A stretch of 64,000 nt of DNA, from positions 3,908,001 through 3,972,000 of the forward strand of contig NC_051107.1 of NCBI RefSeq assembly GCF_901709675.1, in the 5' to 3' direction. The notes beneath the pieces were generated by a model. It saw nothing but the letters and a program-made list of their open reading frames with translations, searched no databases and was not told the origin of the DNA. Shown here one piece after another: positions 12,405 through 24,600 of the stretch. How positions within the stretch are numbered: the stretch's first letter is position 1; every line of letters starts with the position of its first letter. Both the position numbers and the translations under genes were made by a program. This DNA comes from Syngnathus acus (taxonomy: Eukaryota; Chordata; Actinopteri; Syngnathiformes; Syngnathidae).

Positions 12405-12500
12405 CTTGAGGCTTCTCTCGCTAGTATTTACTCGCTCCGCTCAACTGGCGCGAGACGTGCGGAGAGGCGGGGGCGGGGCTTGACTCGCTTTGATTGACAG
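12405..12500 (-). promoter_or_regulatory. rsbn1l: rsbn1l GC-box promoter segment
   Basis: Immediately upstream of the rsbn1l start, GGCGGGGGCGGGGC at 12466-12479 contains overlapping Sp1-type GC boxes in a CpG-rich context that continues into exon 1. No TATA box is visible. This fits a housekeeping CpG promoter; the TSS is not located. Confidence 0.5.
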
Positions 12501-13900
12501 ATCCGGAGGGGGCGCTTTACAGTGCAGATAATACAATACTACGTCAAACTCAATAGTAACAACTAAATTGTAATTTTTTCCCCCCCTTAGAATTGTACTA
12601 ATTTATCCCAAACCGCACGTTGCCACTATTTTACCGCATTTCCTCGTCTGCACTGATTTCCTGTGTTAATAGATTTTTCATCAAATCAAATTTTAGCTCC
12701 TGTGTTGCCAGGTTAATCTAATCTGCCCAGTGCATTCATAATAATAAGTGCTAGTATGCCTTAAAATAAGAGATTACTTTGTTCCATGACCACGCTTTTA
12801 TCTTAAAAGTGGAAATTAAGTCATTTTTATCACATGACATTCGTAATGTGAGCCCAAGGGCATTTTGACGTCATCTCCAGTCAACAGCAGGGGGAAGTAT
12901 AATGCCAAAATGTCTATTCAATTCTTAATTTATCAATGTAATAATATTTAGAACACTGTGTTTAGACTTTTGGGCAAAGATTTCTTTTGACTTCCATTTT
13001 AAATCATTTGACTAGCAATGTGTGTAGCAATTTTAACGCAATATTTGGGCCGTCTATCACAATCCACTCGCTTACACAGCTCCAATTGAACAGTCTGAGA
13101 AATAGTGGTTGACGGCGTGTGTTTGTCTGCGGGCTGGAAATAAAAATGCATCCATCAAGGGGATCCGCTCGCCACTATGATCCAATTTCCCCAAGAGGAT
13201 TATCTTATCTCCCTTTCACACACAGAAAACACATTACGCAACGTCTTGTGAACCGTCCGGGCCTTGTGTACACTTTGTGTATTCAAAATTGGCTATGATA
13301 TCAGAATGAGGCAGCTAAACTTGGAATGAGGCCATTATTGACAGCACAAGGAAATGATCGTCGTGGCTGGATTAGAGTGTAAACAGAGCCATTAATGGCA
13401 AAGTCGAAAGTTCACTGTGGAAAAACATGCTGGGAATAAAACTGAAGGTATTGTCTACAAAATGACAGTTATTTCATCAAGAACAATCTTGCTTCATTGA
13501 TACAGCTTTTGCATCCTGTATTGTGATGCAAACAGCTCGCCACGCAATTCACAAAGGCTAATACGACAAGTGTAGCAATACACGGCGTGTATTTCCCCAA
13601 CGTGCAGAGATTAATGAATGCCTGCTATTAGCATGTGTGTGTACAGGTGGCGGCGCCATCTTGACGCCCACACACACATTTCTAGCAAGTCATGACATTA
13701 TCAGTTTACAAGAGCCAAACAAATGGAAGGCATCCAACTCCACTAAAAAGTGCTTTACTGGAGTTTTGCCACAGAATGCCATTTGGCATTTCTATTTCTG
13801 TGTACAAGTCAATGTTGACCTATTCATGTTAATATTTCATCAGAAATGCGATAGCGCAGCCCAAAGTGCGCGTCAGCTTCACAGATAAGTCTTTAAGTAG
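12501..13900. other. Intergenic spacer between rsbn1l and ptpn12
   Basis: AT-rich spacer between the start of rsbn1l and the 3' region of ptpn12, which are transcribed in the same direction. No open frame with a recognisable product, no clear repeat and no RNA gene was seen. The distal ptpn12 3' UTR could extend into it, because no minus-strand AATAAA was found between 13900 and 15660. Confidence 0.5.
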
Positions 13901-15666
13901 CACATTCCGACAAAAAAAAAAAAAAAAAGAGAGTCATGTCTTCATATAATGTTCGTTTTACTGATTGATTTCTGCAACATACAATGTGTGTGTAGTTTTA
14001 AGGGGGGCAACAGGGTGAGTTACACGAGGGTGGTGGTGGGGTAAACAAAAAGAGCTTCAGCAGCAAATATCAGCACCACTCAAATGAGTGGCGGGGGGGC
14101 GGGGCTGTCTCGTAAAAGGCACAGGTGGGCTTGTTTCTGAAATTGAGGACAGTGCGCATACGGTTTGTCGGCAAAACCTCGAGGCCAAGGAAAGAGAAAT
14201 AAACTGCGTTGAAAGGCTGATGGGAATTGAGCGAAGTGGATCGAACCAAGCGACAAACAACTGCGTATACAAAAATAACATTTAAAACAATTTACAAAAA
14301 AAAAAAAAGCCACATTATTATTATTGTCATTAACATGATTATTACAATCTTAACAGGGCCAACAGGCTGCTTTTCTGTCAACCAATTAAAATCTTTTTTT
14401 TTTGGGCAAAAAGCAAAAACCCCAAAAAACAAATAGGCAGCTAGAAATAATTTACACTTTTTTGTGTAGAGTTGACGAATTTTCTTACATCTTCTGTTTA
14501 AACGGAAAGAAAATCCGAAATAAAATAGATCGCAACTCACCTGTACAGTTTTGGATCTTTCGAAAAGCAAAAAAAAAAATAAAAACTATGAAACATTGTA
14601 TATCCTGTAATAGACGTTGCGAGAAAACAATGAGAGTCCTTGTGGGTCCGATATGAGCTCGTTCTGGTGTCAGTCAACTGCCACGAGAGTATCGCATGTG
14701 CAAAGTCGTTCACCTGACGGCCTCCCCCAGGGGGCGATGAAGAAGAGACAAGCAGCAGAAAATGAAGCAAGCAAAAAAAAATAAAAATACCGACGCATGA
14801 TTGGAAAGCTGAGGAGGACTGCGCTTGACGGTCTTCTTCGAGAGTCAGACTAAGGCCGGCTCATGGTCCCAGCACTGAGAACCCGAGTCTCCAAGCATAG
14901 TTGTTTGGACCTTAAATACTTCAACGGCTACTTTTGTTCTTTCTCAACAACTTATTAGGACCAGACCACATCACTCTGGGACTCGGGTTTAAAAACATCG
15001 TAGGACTATTGTCCAAAGTACTGCAGCTAAAAGGCAAACCATGACAGAGGGGAGACACAAGGGTATGTCCCCGTTTTTCTTCTTCTACGCTCATCTTGGG
15101 TAACGTAGCATCAGCAGAACAGAACGTGAGGGGAGAGTGAAGAGGGAGGCGGGGAGACTACCCAGGAGGTTGCGTCATGGTTAAGATTATCTCACTTCGC
15201 TTTGAAGATTGTTGCTGATTCAGTAGAAGGGCACCTTCTAGTCAAGTGTTGCTTTCAAGGAGAACATCGAATAAGAAGGGCTTCCATTTGGTCAAAGAGG
15301 AAAACGTCTCCAGCTCAGAGAGAAGATTGCGCTCCTTATTTGCGCTCACGTCAAAGATATTAGGCTTCGGACTAACCGGGGGAAGAAGCAGACGGCTCCC
15401 ACGTCAGCGTCTTGAAACATCCGCCGGCAGCCAGCCAAACGGACGAGCCTCTCGAGAAGAAGGGGACGGGGGTGAAGGAGAGGGGGGGGGCTCCGACTTG
15501 CAAAAACGCACAGCCGGCAGGGTGGCATCTTAGAAGCTCGCTTTGGGACCACCCCGGGGTGAGATCTTGGCCCGTCTCCAGAGGGAGGACATTGTTGTGG
15601 ACAGAGCGGTCCGTCGTGTCCACTCCATGGGGGCATTGTTGAGGGCCTTTGGGCGCAATGCAGCGG
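13901..15666 (-). other. ptpn12: ptpn12 3' UTR and downstream flank
   Basis: Minus-strand sequence after the predicted ptpn12 stop at 15667-15669. It has A/T homopolymers and a G-rich patch at about 15485, with no recognisable gene. I could not find a canonical AATAAA in mRNA sense, so the true 3' end is unresolved. If the C-terminal motif frame is used instead, coding would extend to 15372. Confidence 0.4.
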
Positions 15667-18600
15667 TTATCGAACCCTGGAGACAAAGAGGACCAACCAC
15701 AACGCTAAGAAAACCAAGAGAGGTCCAAAACAGGGCTGGACCATTTTAAAAAGTAGCTTGAGTATCACAAGTTGGTATCGGAGGCCTCCGAGTGTACACG
15801 ATACCTAAGAATGATTGAACTGCCGACTAAACAAAAAAAAAAAAACAGACTTACCCACTCAGGTCTGCCTTGCTGTTGGCTGTTGCGGCGGCCGAAGACT
15901 GACTATCGGCTGCAGAGGTCTTCTTGACACACTCGGACATATCTACACAAACGTAAACACAAAAACGCAAATGTTTCATTTTGTACTGCAGTCAAACAAT
16001 AACTTTTGGTGTTTCATTACAGGGGACTCACCTTTGTGTGACCCACTCCACTCAGCTGAGGCGGGTGTCCTAACGTCCAGAGGGTCTGGCGGAGAGAAAA
16101 CAGGCATTTAAATAAAAAAAAATAAAAAAATTGAACTCATTCTTTGTATGTGTACTCTTGCAAGCTCTTTGGGAACAAATTCATTCATGCTGACTCAATG
16201 CCTGCCCTTCACTGTCCTACATCATTCCCTTGCACGAGGGACAAGAGCGCCCTCTGTTGTACAACTGTATAAACTTCACTTGAGTCGGGGATGACGTATT
16301 TTTATTTTTCCTGCCATCATCCAGGAGGCGTCTGGGTGAGCGTCCTCCCCCAGCGAGGCAAACGCACCTGTGGCCAGTATGAAGGACTCGGGGGTCCTCT
16401 CTGGGAGGGGGGGAGGGGAGTCGTCACTGTCCCAGCTGTCTGGGTTAAAAGGGTCAGAGGTCAAATAAGAGGCAAGGTTACAAAAAAAAAAAATCAAAAA
16501 AGTCAATCTGGATGGATTGATTGGGGAAGCAATCGGTGCGGCAAAACAAGCAGCCACCAGCCGTGTGCTTGACACAAAGCAGAAATGAGCAGAGCGCCAC
16601 CCGTCCAAAAGCACAACCATCTTTGCGACCCATCGTGTGACGCGTCATGGAAACAAGGCTCCAGAAAAAAGCCAAGCAGAAAAACAACACACCCGGGACC
16701 ACTTTGAGAAATGCCATGGACATAAATCTGCGTCTGGTGGGTTTAAATACGGGAACTACTCGAGGCGAGCATGAAGATGTTTGAGGTCACTCAACACTTT
16801 TAGTCAACCCAAGAGTGATGGACATCATGCAGCCTCGGCGTATTTAAAAAGGCAGCAAAACACTCAACGCGTGTCCAAAAGCATTCCTAAGTGTGTCCCA
16901 GTCCAACACACTCCGTGATTCTCCGTTGCAATTGCATAACCGCAACACGCCACCGCAGTCCCAAACGTGTTTCACATGCGCTATTGAACCTTCACCATTC
17001 AACATGCGACCACCACACACACACTTTCTTAACCCACATTGACCCAGAAAGTATGCGAGGATTACGGGGGCAATTTTCAGTGGTTTGCTCAACTTGTGTC
17101 AGCGGGTTGCTAAGTGCAGTGCGAAACAGGCCCCCGATGGTGAAATACAGACCGGCGGTCGCCGTACTTGCTGTGGCCGCAGCGGGTGACGAGGAGCTCT
17201 GCCCGGCGATGGACATGGGCGACACCTTCCGCACGGGCTGATGATCTCCAAAGTTAAGGGACGTGACCGTCGCCGTGGAAATACTGGTGCGATGGCTCTC
17301 CCGGCACGCCGCCATCTCCCCGTCGCCCTCTTCGTCCGAGTTGTCCGAGTGCAGCGGGTTGGTGAAGCTCAGCGCAGTCCGAACCGGCGTGGACGAGGAG
17401 GAGGACGAGGAGGAGGAGAGGTGCGAAGAAGAGGAGGAGGAGGGGGCGACGCGATCGGACGACGACGAAGACGAGGAGGTCTTGGGGAAAGGTTTTTCGG
17501 GGCTGGCGCAGGCATGAGTCCACGCCGCGTGACTGGCCTTCGGCTCCGCCCGCTCCCCGCCGTCGCTCGTTACCGGGAGATGGTTGGGTCTGGCGAGGAC
17601 GGCGCCTTCTGCGTGGCTCTCCCCGCATCCCCCCGCTCCGCCCTCCGTGCCGGAGTCCTCGGACAGCGAGGAGCTGGACGTGAGCAGGGACTGTCCGGAG
17701 CGAGCCTTGAAGGCGTGGCACCTCTGCAGCGGGCTCCCGCTGTTGGCCGAGCCGCCGCCCGCTCCGGCCGCCGCTCCCATAGAGGCGCAAGTGTCGAAAC
17801 TGCGAGGTCCTTCCTGCAAAGGCACCTTTTTGATCTCGATGCTGAGCTTCCTCTCCACGCGTGGCGCGCCGCCGCAGTCGGCCGCCGGGGATATGGGCAA
17901 GGAAGGGGTCCCGCTCAGGCCCGATTCCGTCTTTGCTGTTGCCGCAGACAGTTTGTTGTTGTAGTTTTCATTCAGATCCAGATTGGACATCTGCTGCTTT
18001 TGATTTTGGTCATTTGGCTCGGATGGACTGCTCTGCGGCTTCTTCGCACTTGCTTCGGACAGGTTCTTCTCCATCTCCGTGCCTTTATTCTGGAAAGAGA
18101 GAAGCAAAGGCATGACATTTTGCTGCTTGTAGGCACAAAGTAAATAAACAGCTTGTCATTTACCTGAGGGAGGTTCTGTTGCGCGCTGGCCAGGACGTGG
18201 ATGACAGGCTTGGGATGGTAGCGGTCGTTGTCTTGGCGGACGTTGGTGACGGTGGGGAAAGCCGACGGGGGCGACGGGGTCAGTATGGGGGGCACGGGGT
18301 GAGGCTCGGGGGGCTGCAGGATCTCCTCTTTCACGTCGCCTTCCACCTGAGCACTAAAGTCACAAGAACAATCTTGACTTTATTTTTCCGCCACTAGAGG
18401 GCGCAAATCGGAGATAACATTTTCCGACCAGATTTTCTGTGCAATCCAAATTGCCCCGCCGAGCCCAGTCAAAATGCGATTTGAAATTTCCGAGAAAGCC
18501 AACAGCAGATTGTTTGTGCGCACGTGAGCTACGCGTTTTCTGACAGCACGTGAACATTGTTGACAGGAAGTTGAGGTTGCCACCCCTGAGCCGACGCATT

Positions 18601-21600
18601 CATTTACGTGTTTGCTGAAACGCCAATTTTCTTTGCTTTGACAACTTTGCAGACAAAAGGGCACGTGGGTTATTTTCTCCAGATTTAATTTGGATCCCAC
18701 TTCATGGATTATTTCTTTAACCGATGAGACGGAGCAAGTTTCCGTGCAAGCGCGCAGGGGCTTCTCGGAAATGATTTCAAATGCCTTTTGACTTGATTAA
18801 GGGGAATTAACGACTCTCCTCCGCAGGGAGATCAGATTGCACGCCATCTTAATTTACTGTCCTGCTTCGGCACTCTTCATTGCAGTCGTTCGAGTGGCGA
18901 CACTAACTTCTTTTCAGATAAACAAAAAAAAAATGGCTTCGCTCGGAACAACTTGAAAATTGTCTTCCTTGGCTGAGCAAATAAAAGAGATGATTCCCAC
19001 CACTGGAGCGGATTGTTTCCATGGGGATATGAATTATTAAAAAAGCCAGAGTTTATCCAAGACATTTGTCCTTTCGATATGATGAAACTTTTATGATATG
19101 CTGAGGGGCTAAAAAGGAGCAAACGCAAATAAGACAGGCCAAAAAAAACAAACACGAGTAGGATTTGCTTTACGTGTTAAGTATGTATGCAAATGAGCTT
19201 TTGAATAAAGCACATTTTGGGGTGTGTCTGACTCGCTAGCGGTGACCTTGACGTTCAAGCGCTGAGTGAGTGAGTGTGTGTGTGTGTGTGTGCCGACTAT
19301 AAAAATAGCAACTTGGATGGTCTTAGGAGGCTTAAAACACGCAGTGAGTATTTAGGCAGCGGAAGGATGAATTTGTGGGAAACGGCTCCATATATATTCC
19401 CATATAAATTGACAGTGTCGCAATTTCGCGGCATTTTTTAACGGCACGTTTGTGGCTTTGGGTTGGAGCGCTTTGAAAAAACGTTTGCGTTCCCATCAAC
19501 CGTCTTCGGTCAGATAAAAAAGATGGGGGTGGAAGAAAGAGCCAGACATCATTTTTATGCGCATTTCTTTTAGCGTCCTTGGGTGTTAACGTGTTCATTT
19601 CCCCGGCGGCGGTAATAAAAGCATATCTGTCTATAGGTACGTGCATTCATCACGGGCGAGGCTGCCATTTCTGCGCGTGGATCGTAAAAGCCAACGAGAA
19701 TCAGGAGGACCAAGCGGCGAGGAGAAAGTGGAGCGCAATTCCTGCCGGGGCCATACGGCGAAATTAAAATTGAGAAGGGGAGTGAAACGCCGAGACGAGC
19801 GAGTCCCGCTCAGCAGGGGAGTCAAGTGTTTGGAAAAAGCCTGCCAGCCACATTCGAGTTGCAGACCATTGCAAAAGATCAGCAGGAAGCATAGTAAGGG
19901 AGAAAGTTTTTTTCCCCATGTGGTGCGGCGTTTTTTTTTCTTCAAAAGACAGACAAAGCATCTCACCTGCGTATACGAGGTGGTTTGGGAGGAGGCGTGT
20001 CCCATCGTTCGTCATCCGACTGGTGGCTCGCTTTGTCGGGGCTGCTTTCATCCTGCTTTAAAATAAAAAAATAAAAAAATGTGAGCTGCATAATGCACCT
20101 CTGTGGGTGTTTGTGCCGCTAAACAATAGCCGTGACTCAGCCGCTAAAGGCGTGAGTCAGTAATGGCCGCTGAAAATGTTTGGAGAAGCAGTTAAGCACA
20201 AGATAATAACACACTTGTTGCCCTGATGACATTTCACGCCCAAATCTTCTATAATGACTAACAATAATTATATAACAATAACTGTGACTCTTAAACGCTA
20301 TTTCCGGGCGAGGAGAATTTCTAATCATGTCTCTGAACTTGGGTCGCACATCAAGGGCCACGGGAAGGAAGATGAACGAGTGGCGACACGCAGCTTGTTA
20401 GCAGTTATGTGGGCCGAAGGAGGACGGCGAGGACTCAAAAAAACCCGACGAGAGCAAAAAAAGTTCTTTTTGATTAGAGTCCTCCGAGGCTCAACAACTC
20501 TCAGAGAGTTTTCTGGAGGCCAACTTTGACACGCTGCCTCCCATGTGACTCATTATTTGTGTTTTTGTTTCGCTTCCATTGTGCTACTAGGCGACATTTG
20601 TGTTGACACGGCGTGCGCGTCCTACCATGACGTCGTGGATCTGCACGTTTGTGGGGCTCTCCAGTAGCTGCAGTTGCTTCTGGAAGAGCTGCGCTATCGC
20701 TCTGTGGACCAACTCGTACTGCTCCTGGGGAGGAGGTGGGGGCAAAGGAGAGACAACAAATCAATAAAAAGCAAAAGTTTTGGGCACTGCAAAGGACGGA
20801 GCAATGAAACAAGCACTGGCAGATGAACGCTAACCTCATTACTCCCCCTGAGTGAGGCAGGAAGTCTTACGCCGGGCTTTTGTTTTTTTCTTTAAATTTC
20901 ATTACCGGCTTCCTGGAAACTGCTTCGCTTTGTGTGAAGCATAATATTTTGATTCAGACGAGAGGTACGAACACAAATATACGGCGGATATGAAATCTAA
21001 AAGGTGTCATTGCGAATAGAGAGTAAAAAAAAAAAAATTGTTGATGAAATGGCGAACAAACCTTTGTCTGAACAGCCGAGTGTCGCTGCGTCCTCATTTC
21101 TTGGATCAAGCGGAAAACGTTGAAATCTTCTGGAATTTTCTTAAGGGACACACAATGTGAAAAAGAAAAAGTTTATTTGGACATTAAAGAAAAAGCGGAA
21201 AGTATTTGGATTTGCAGCTACCCCGGCTTTGAGGAGGTTCCACGTGTAGTCAATGGCGCAGATGGCTCCTGTCCTCCCGCAGCCGGCACTGAACAGAGAA
21301 AAAAAAAATAAAATCATACAAATGAGCTGAGATGAGCACCTTTTTCGAGTACTCGCTGTATCGCACCTGCAGTGCACACATATGGGGACGTCATCGTTCT
21401 CTTGGTATTCCCTCATGAGTCCGATCATGTCCAAGATGGAGTCAAACGAGGAAGGGACGTCGTGATCGGGCCAGTTGATGTAATGGAACTGCGTTATCCT
21501 GCGCGTTTCCTGCGGAGAAGACGAGACGGCTCGTGATTGCCTTCCGCTTTGTGTTTGAGCGCAAACTTACATTTTCGTACTCCACCACCAGAGAGCGGAT

Positions 21601-24600
21601 GGAGTAGTCGGTCCTGGCTTGCTCCGATTCCTGAAAGGCAACGAGAGCGTTGACAAAAAGCTCAAGCGACGTCCATGAGAAGAAAATGTGAGAAAGGCTC
21701 CGCCTCCACAGCTGCAGATTTATCTACTCACGCAGGAGATTCTGAAAGGGCCGAAACTCACGGGCTCCCCGAACAGCGGGAAATACCGCTCGCATTTTTT
21801 CTGAGGAGAGAAGAGCGGGAGAGTTTGCCGAAACGGAATCATGCTGCTTTTAATCTTCGCAGAGAATTCTTAAAAATGACAAAGCTGAGCAAAAAATTGA
21901 TAGAAGTCTAATTAAAGTTAAAAATAAATAAAAAGGCTCACCCTTCCCATCTCAAACTCACGACAGGCCATCACAATGACCTGCAGGGACGCAGAGAAGA
22001 CGTATTAGGACGGGCACTGGCTCACATCTGCGAGCTTCTCGGCTTAATCGCCGCAAACACGGGACCCATCTGCTCCGTCCCATCTGCCTCTCAACTTCTC
22101 TCAGCTATATGAAATATTTATCCGCTACTTATACAATTAGCAGCCTTTTTCAATTATTGATAACAAAGTGGATGTCTTCGAATCCGGTGGATCAGCCAGA
22201 CCGAGAATCGAAATTGTAGCGAAGCCCAAGTGATGACGTTTTTGTCTTTGCGACAACTCACAGCCACGTTGTATTCCCAGTTCATCCTCCAGAAGTCGAT
22301 CACAGTGTTGGGGAGGGGGCCCTGAGTTGCTATGTAGGCCTCCGGGCCATCCATGCCCTGGGAAGAAAAAAAAACAAGATGATCAATCATCAGAAGATAT
22401 CACCCAAAAAAGATTTTTTTTTAAATCTTCACACCTTGATAAAATTGGCATTGATGTAATCTGTATCCTGATTGGTCGTTTTGAACGTCAGCTTCACCCG
22501 AGTGTGATCAACTGAGGAGAAAAAGGAAGGACATGGTTTGAAAAAAGGCGTAAAAAGTATCACCAGGCGGGACTTACATGGCAGTATGTCCTTGTATCGG
22601 TTCTTCTTGATGTTTTCTTCTCGCTCGCCAATGTTGGTGGGGTAAATCTTTTCCGTGCGGTACTTGGTGGAAAGCCGCCGCAGACGCTGTAAAGGAACAA
22701 AACAACACGGAGACACCAAGGTTGAATATTTCCTCATTTAAAGCTCCTTGTGGTTGAGATATTGAGGAAGATATGTTGAAAGAGGAGCGCGACAGTCACA
22801 TGATAATAAACCAATGCAACACGCAAAGAAAAGAAGCAAAATTGCTTTGATTCCAAAATGATGTAAAAAGGGCACACACGAACTTCACATCCACGACGGC
22901 GCTGGCTACCGTCTGCAGATGCCCTGCTTCTAATTACTCGTACTTCCTGTTACATAAAGTGCACATGTGTACCCGGACAAATAATAGAGGACGCCTGGAG
23001 GGCGGAAAAGGAAGAATAAAGCGGAGGGAGTCGGACCGTTGCTTGAGCCAACCGACCGGCACAAATGATCAACAAGAAAAGATGCTCTTGCTAACAAAGC
23101 TAACTGCTTCCTGCATTCATGATTCCCTGACACACTTTGGTGAATGGGAGCTGAAGAAACGAGGGCCTGTGAAATGACAAGATGCGCCTTCCTGGCATCC
23201 AATCATAGAGCAGCGAAGCACGTTTTCCTGCGCACACACACACACACACACACGCACAGAGGCAGGGCGTTTCCCGCCTCCACAGACCCCCGTCAGGGTG
23301 AGTCACCGGCGTTCACAGACACATTACTTGGGTCGAAAATAACTTGCGGATGCCAAGGCCGTTACTGCGCAGAGGGCTGCCGACATAATAACTATGTGAT
23401 TAAAAAAAAAAAAGACATTAGCAGCTAAGCGAATTGGCTGAACAGAAAAAGGTAAAGCCGCTCGGAGATGCTGCCGCCGAGCTAACCTACTTTCTGTCTC
23501 CTGGCTGAATAAGCATGGGCGTACTTGCTGAATAATTCAAACATTTAGATGCTTTTTCTCTTTCTGCAGTTCAGCCCGTGAGCGCTGATTGGCAGAGCAT
23601 GTGTTCTTCCTGCATATGGATAGTGCGTGCTGGTTGTGTTTGTGTGGTCAGGAAGTGGGGGTGCCGAGCTGCTGCATCACTCTTGACGGTCAACTTTCAG
23701 CGCCACGGTAAAATAGGTCAGCACTTACAAAAAAAAACTGGCATGCAGGCAAAGATGCACTGCGAGAGCACCGAGAAGTTTGGAGTCACATCCCATGAAA
23801 GCAAATTTAGGTCAGTGGAGCATCGTCGCGTCCGCTCCTTTAATTAGCCACCGACCGGTGTTTCCTTTTTTTTTTCCTCAGTGTCTGTCACTCTTCATTT
23901 TCAAGTCGCCCGATAGAATTCCCGCGGCTCCTCTGTTACGCAAAACAAACCGTTCGTCGCTATTGTTCCCCTCCGGCCGCAGGAAGCAGATGCGGACCGA
24001 GCGCACGTAATCCCGATCATCCGCTTGCGCATCGCTTCACCGGCTGAGATATTCGCAGGGCAGAAAACGGCGACCTGCTGACCTTGCGCTCGTAGGCCGT
24101 GGCCTTTTTTTTGTTGAGGCCTTCGCCGTGACATCTGTCACTTTTGTGAGGCGGTAATCAATGTTCTAACTTTCACCCGAGTGTGTGGTCTGGGTCAGCA
24201 AACTTTCGTCGAGCTACCTCGGCGAGCGGAAATACGCCTCGGCTTCTCTTGTGAGAAGAAGCCAGCTCCCGGGGCAGAAGGCCTGTTTTTTGGGTTAAGC
24301 CCAACGAGGGGGCGGCTTCCGGAAGAAACGGGAAGGTGTTTTCACAGTAACGTGAGGCAAAAGCGCAGGAGCGACAACCCCCTGCCGTGTCACCCTAAAC
24401 CAAAAAGCAAGCTAATGAAACATCCACACGTCACGTCGGCAGATTCCGCTTTAACGAGATGACAAAACTCCTTCGGCAGCCTGCGGGAGTCTCCGCTTTT
24501 TAACCTGAGAGGCTCGAACATCTTGAAAACATCCACAGACCGTGGGTGGGAAGAAAAAAAAGCTTCAGTCGGTATTTCACCAAAAAAAAAGTAGCGCCCG

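Noticed and set aside
11830-12497. Two long plus-strand frames of about 216 codons
   Set aside because: They are shadows of rsbn1l exon 1 on the opposite strand.
17241-18143. 300-codon plus-strand frame
   Set aside because: Complement of ptpn12 exon 14, which carries recognised PTP-PEST motifs on the minus strand.
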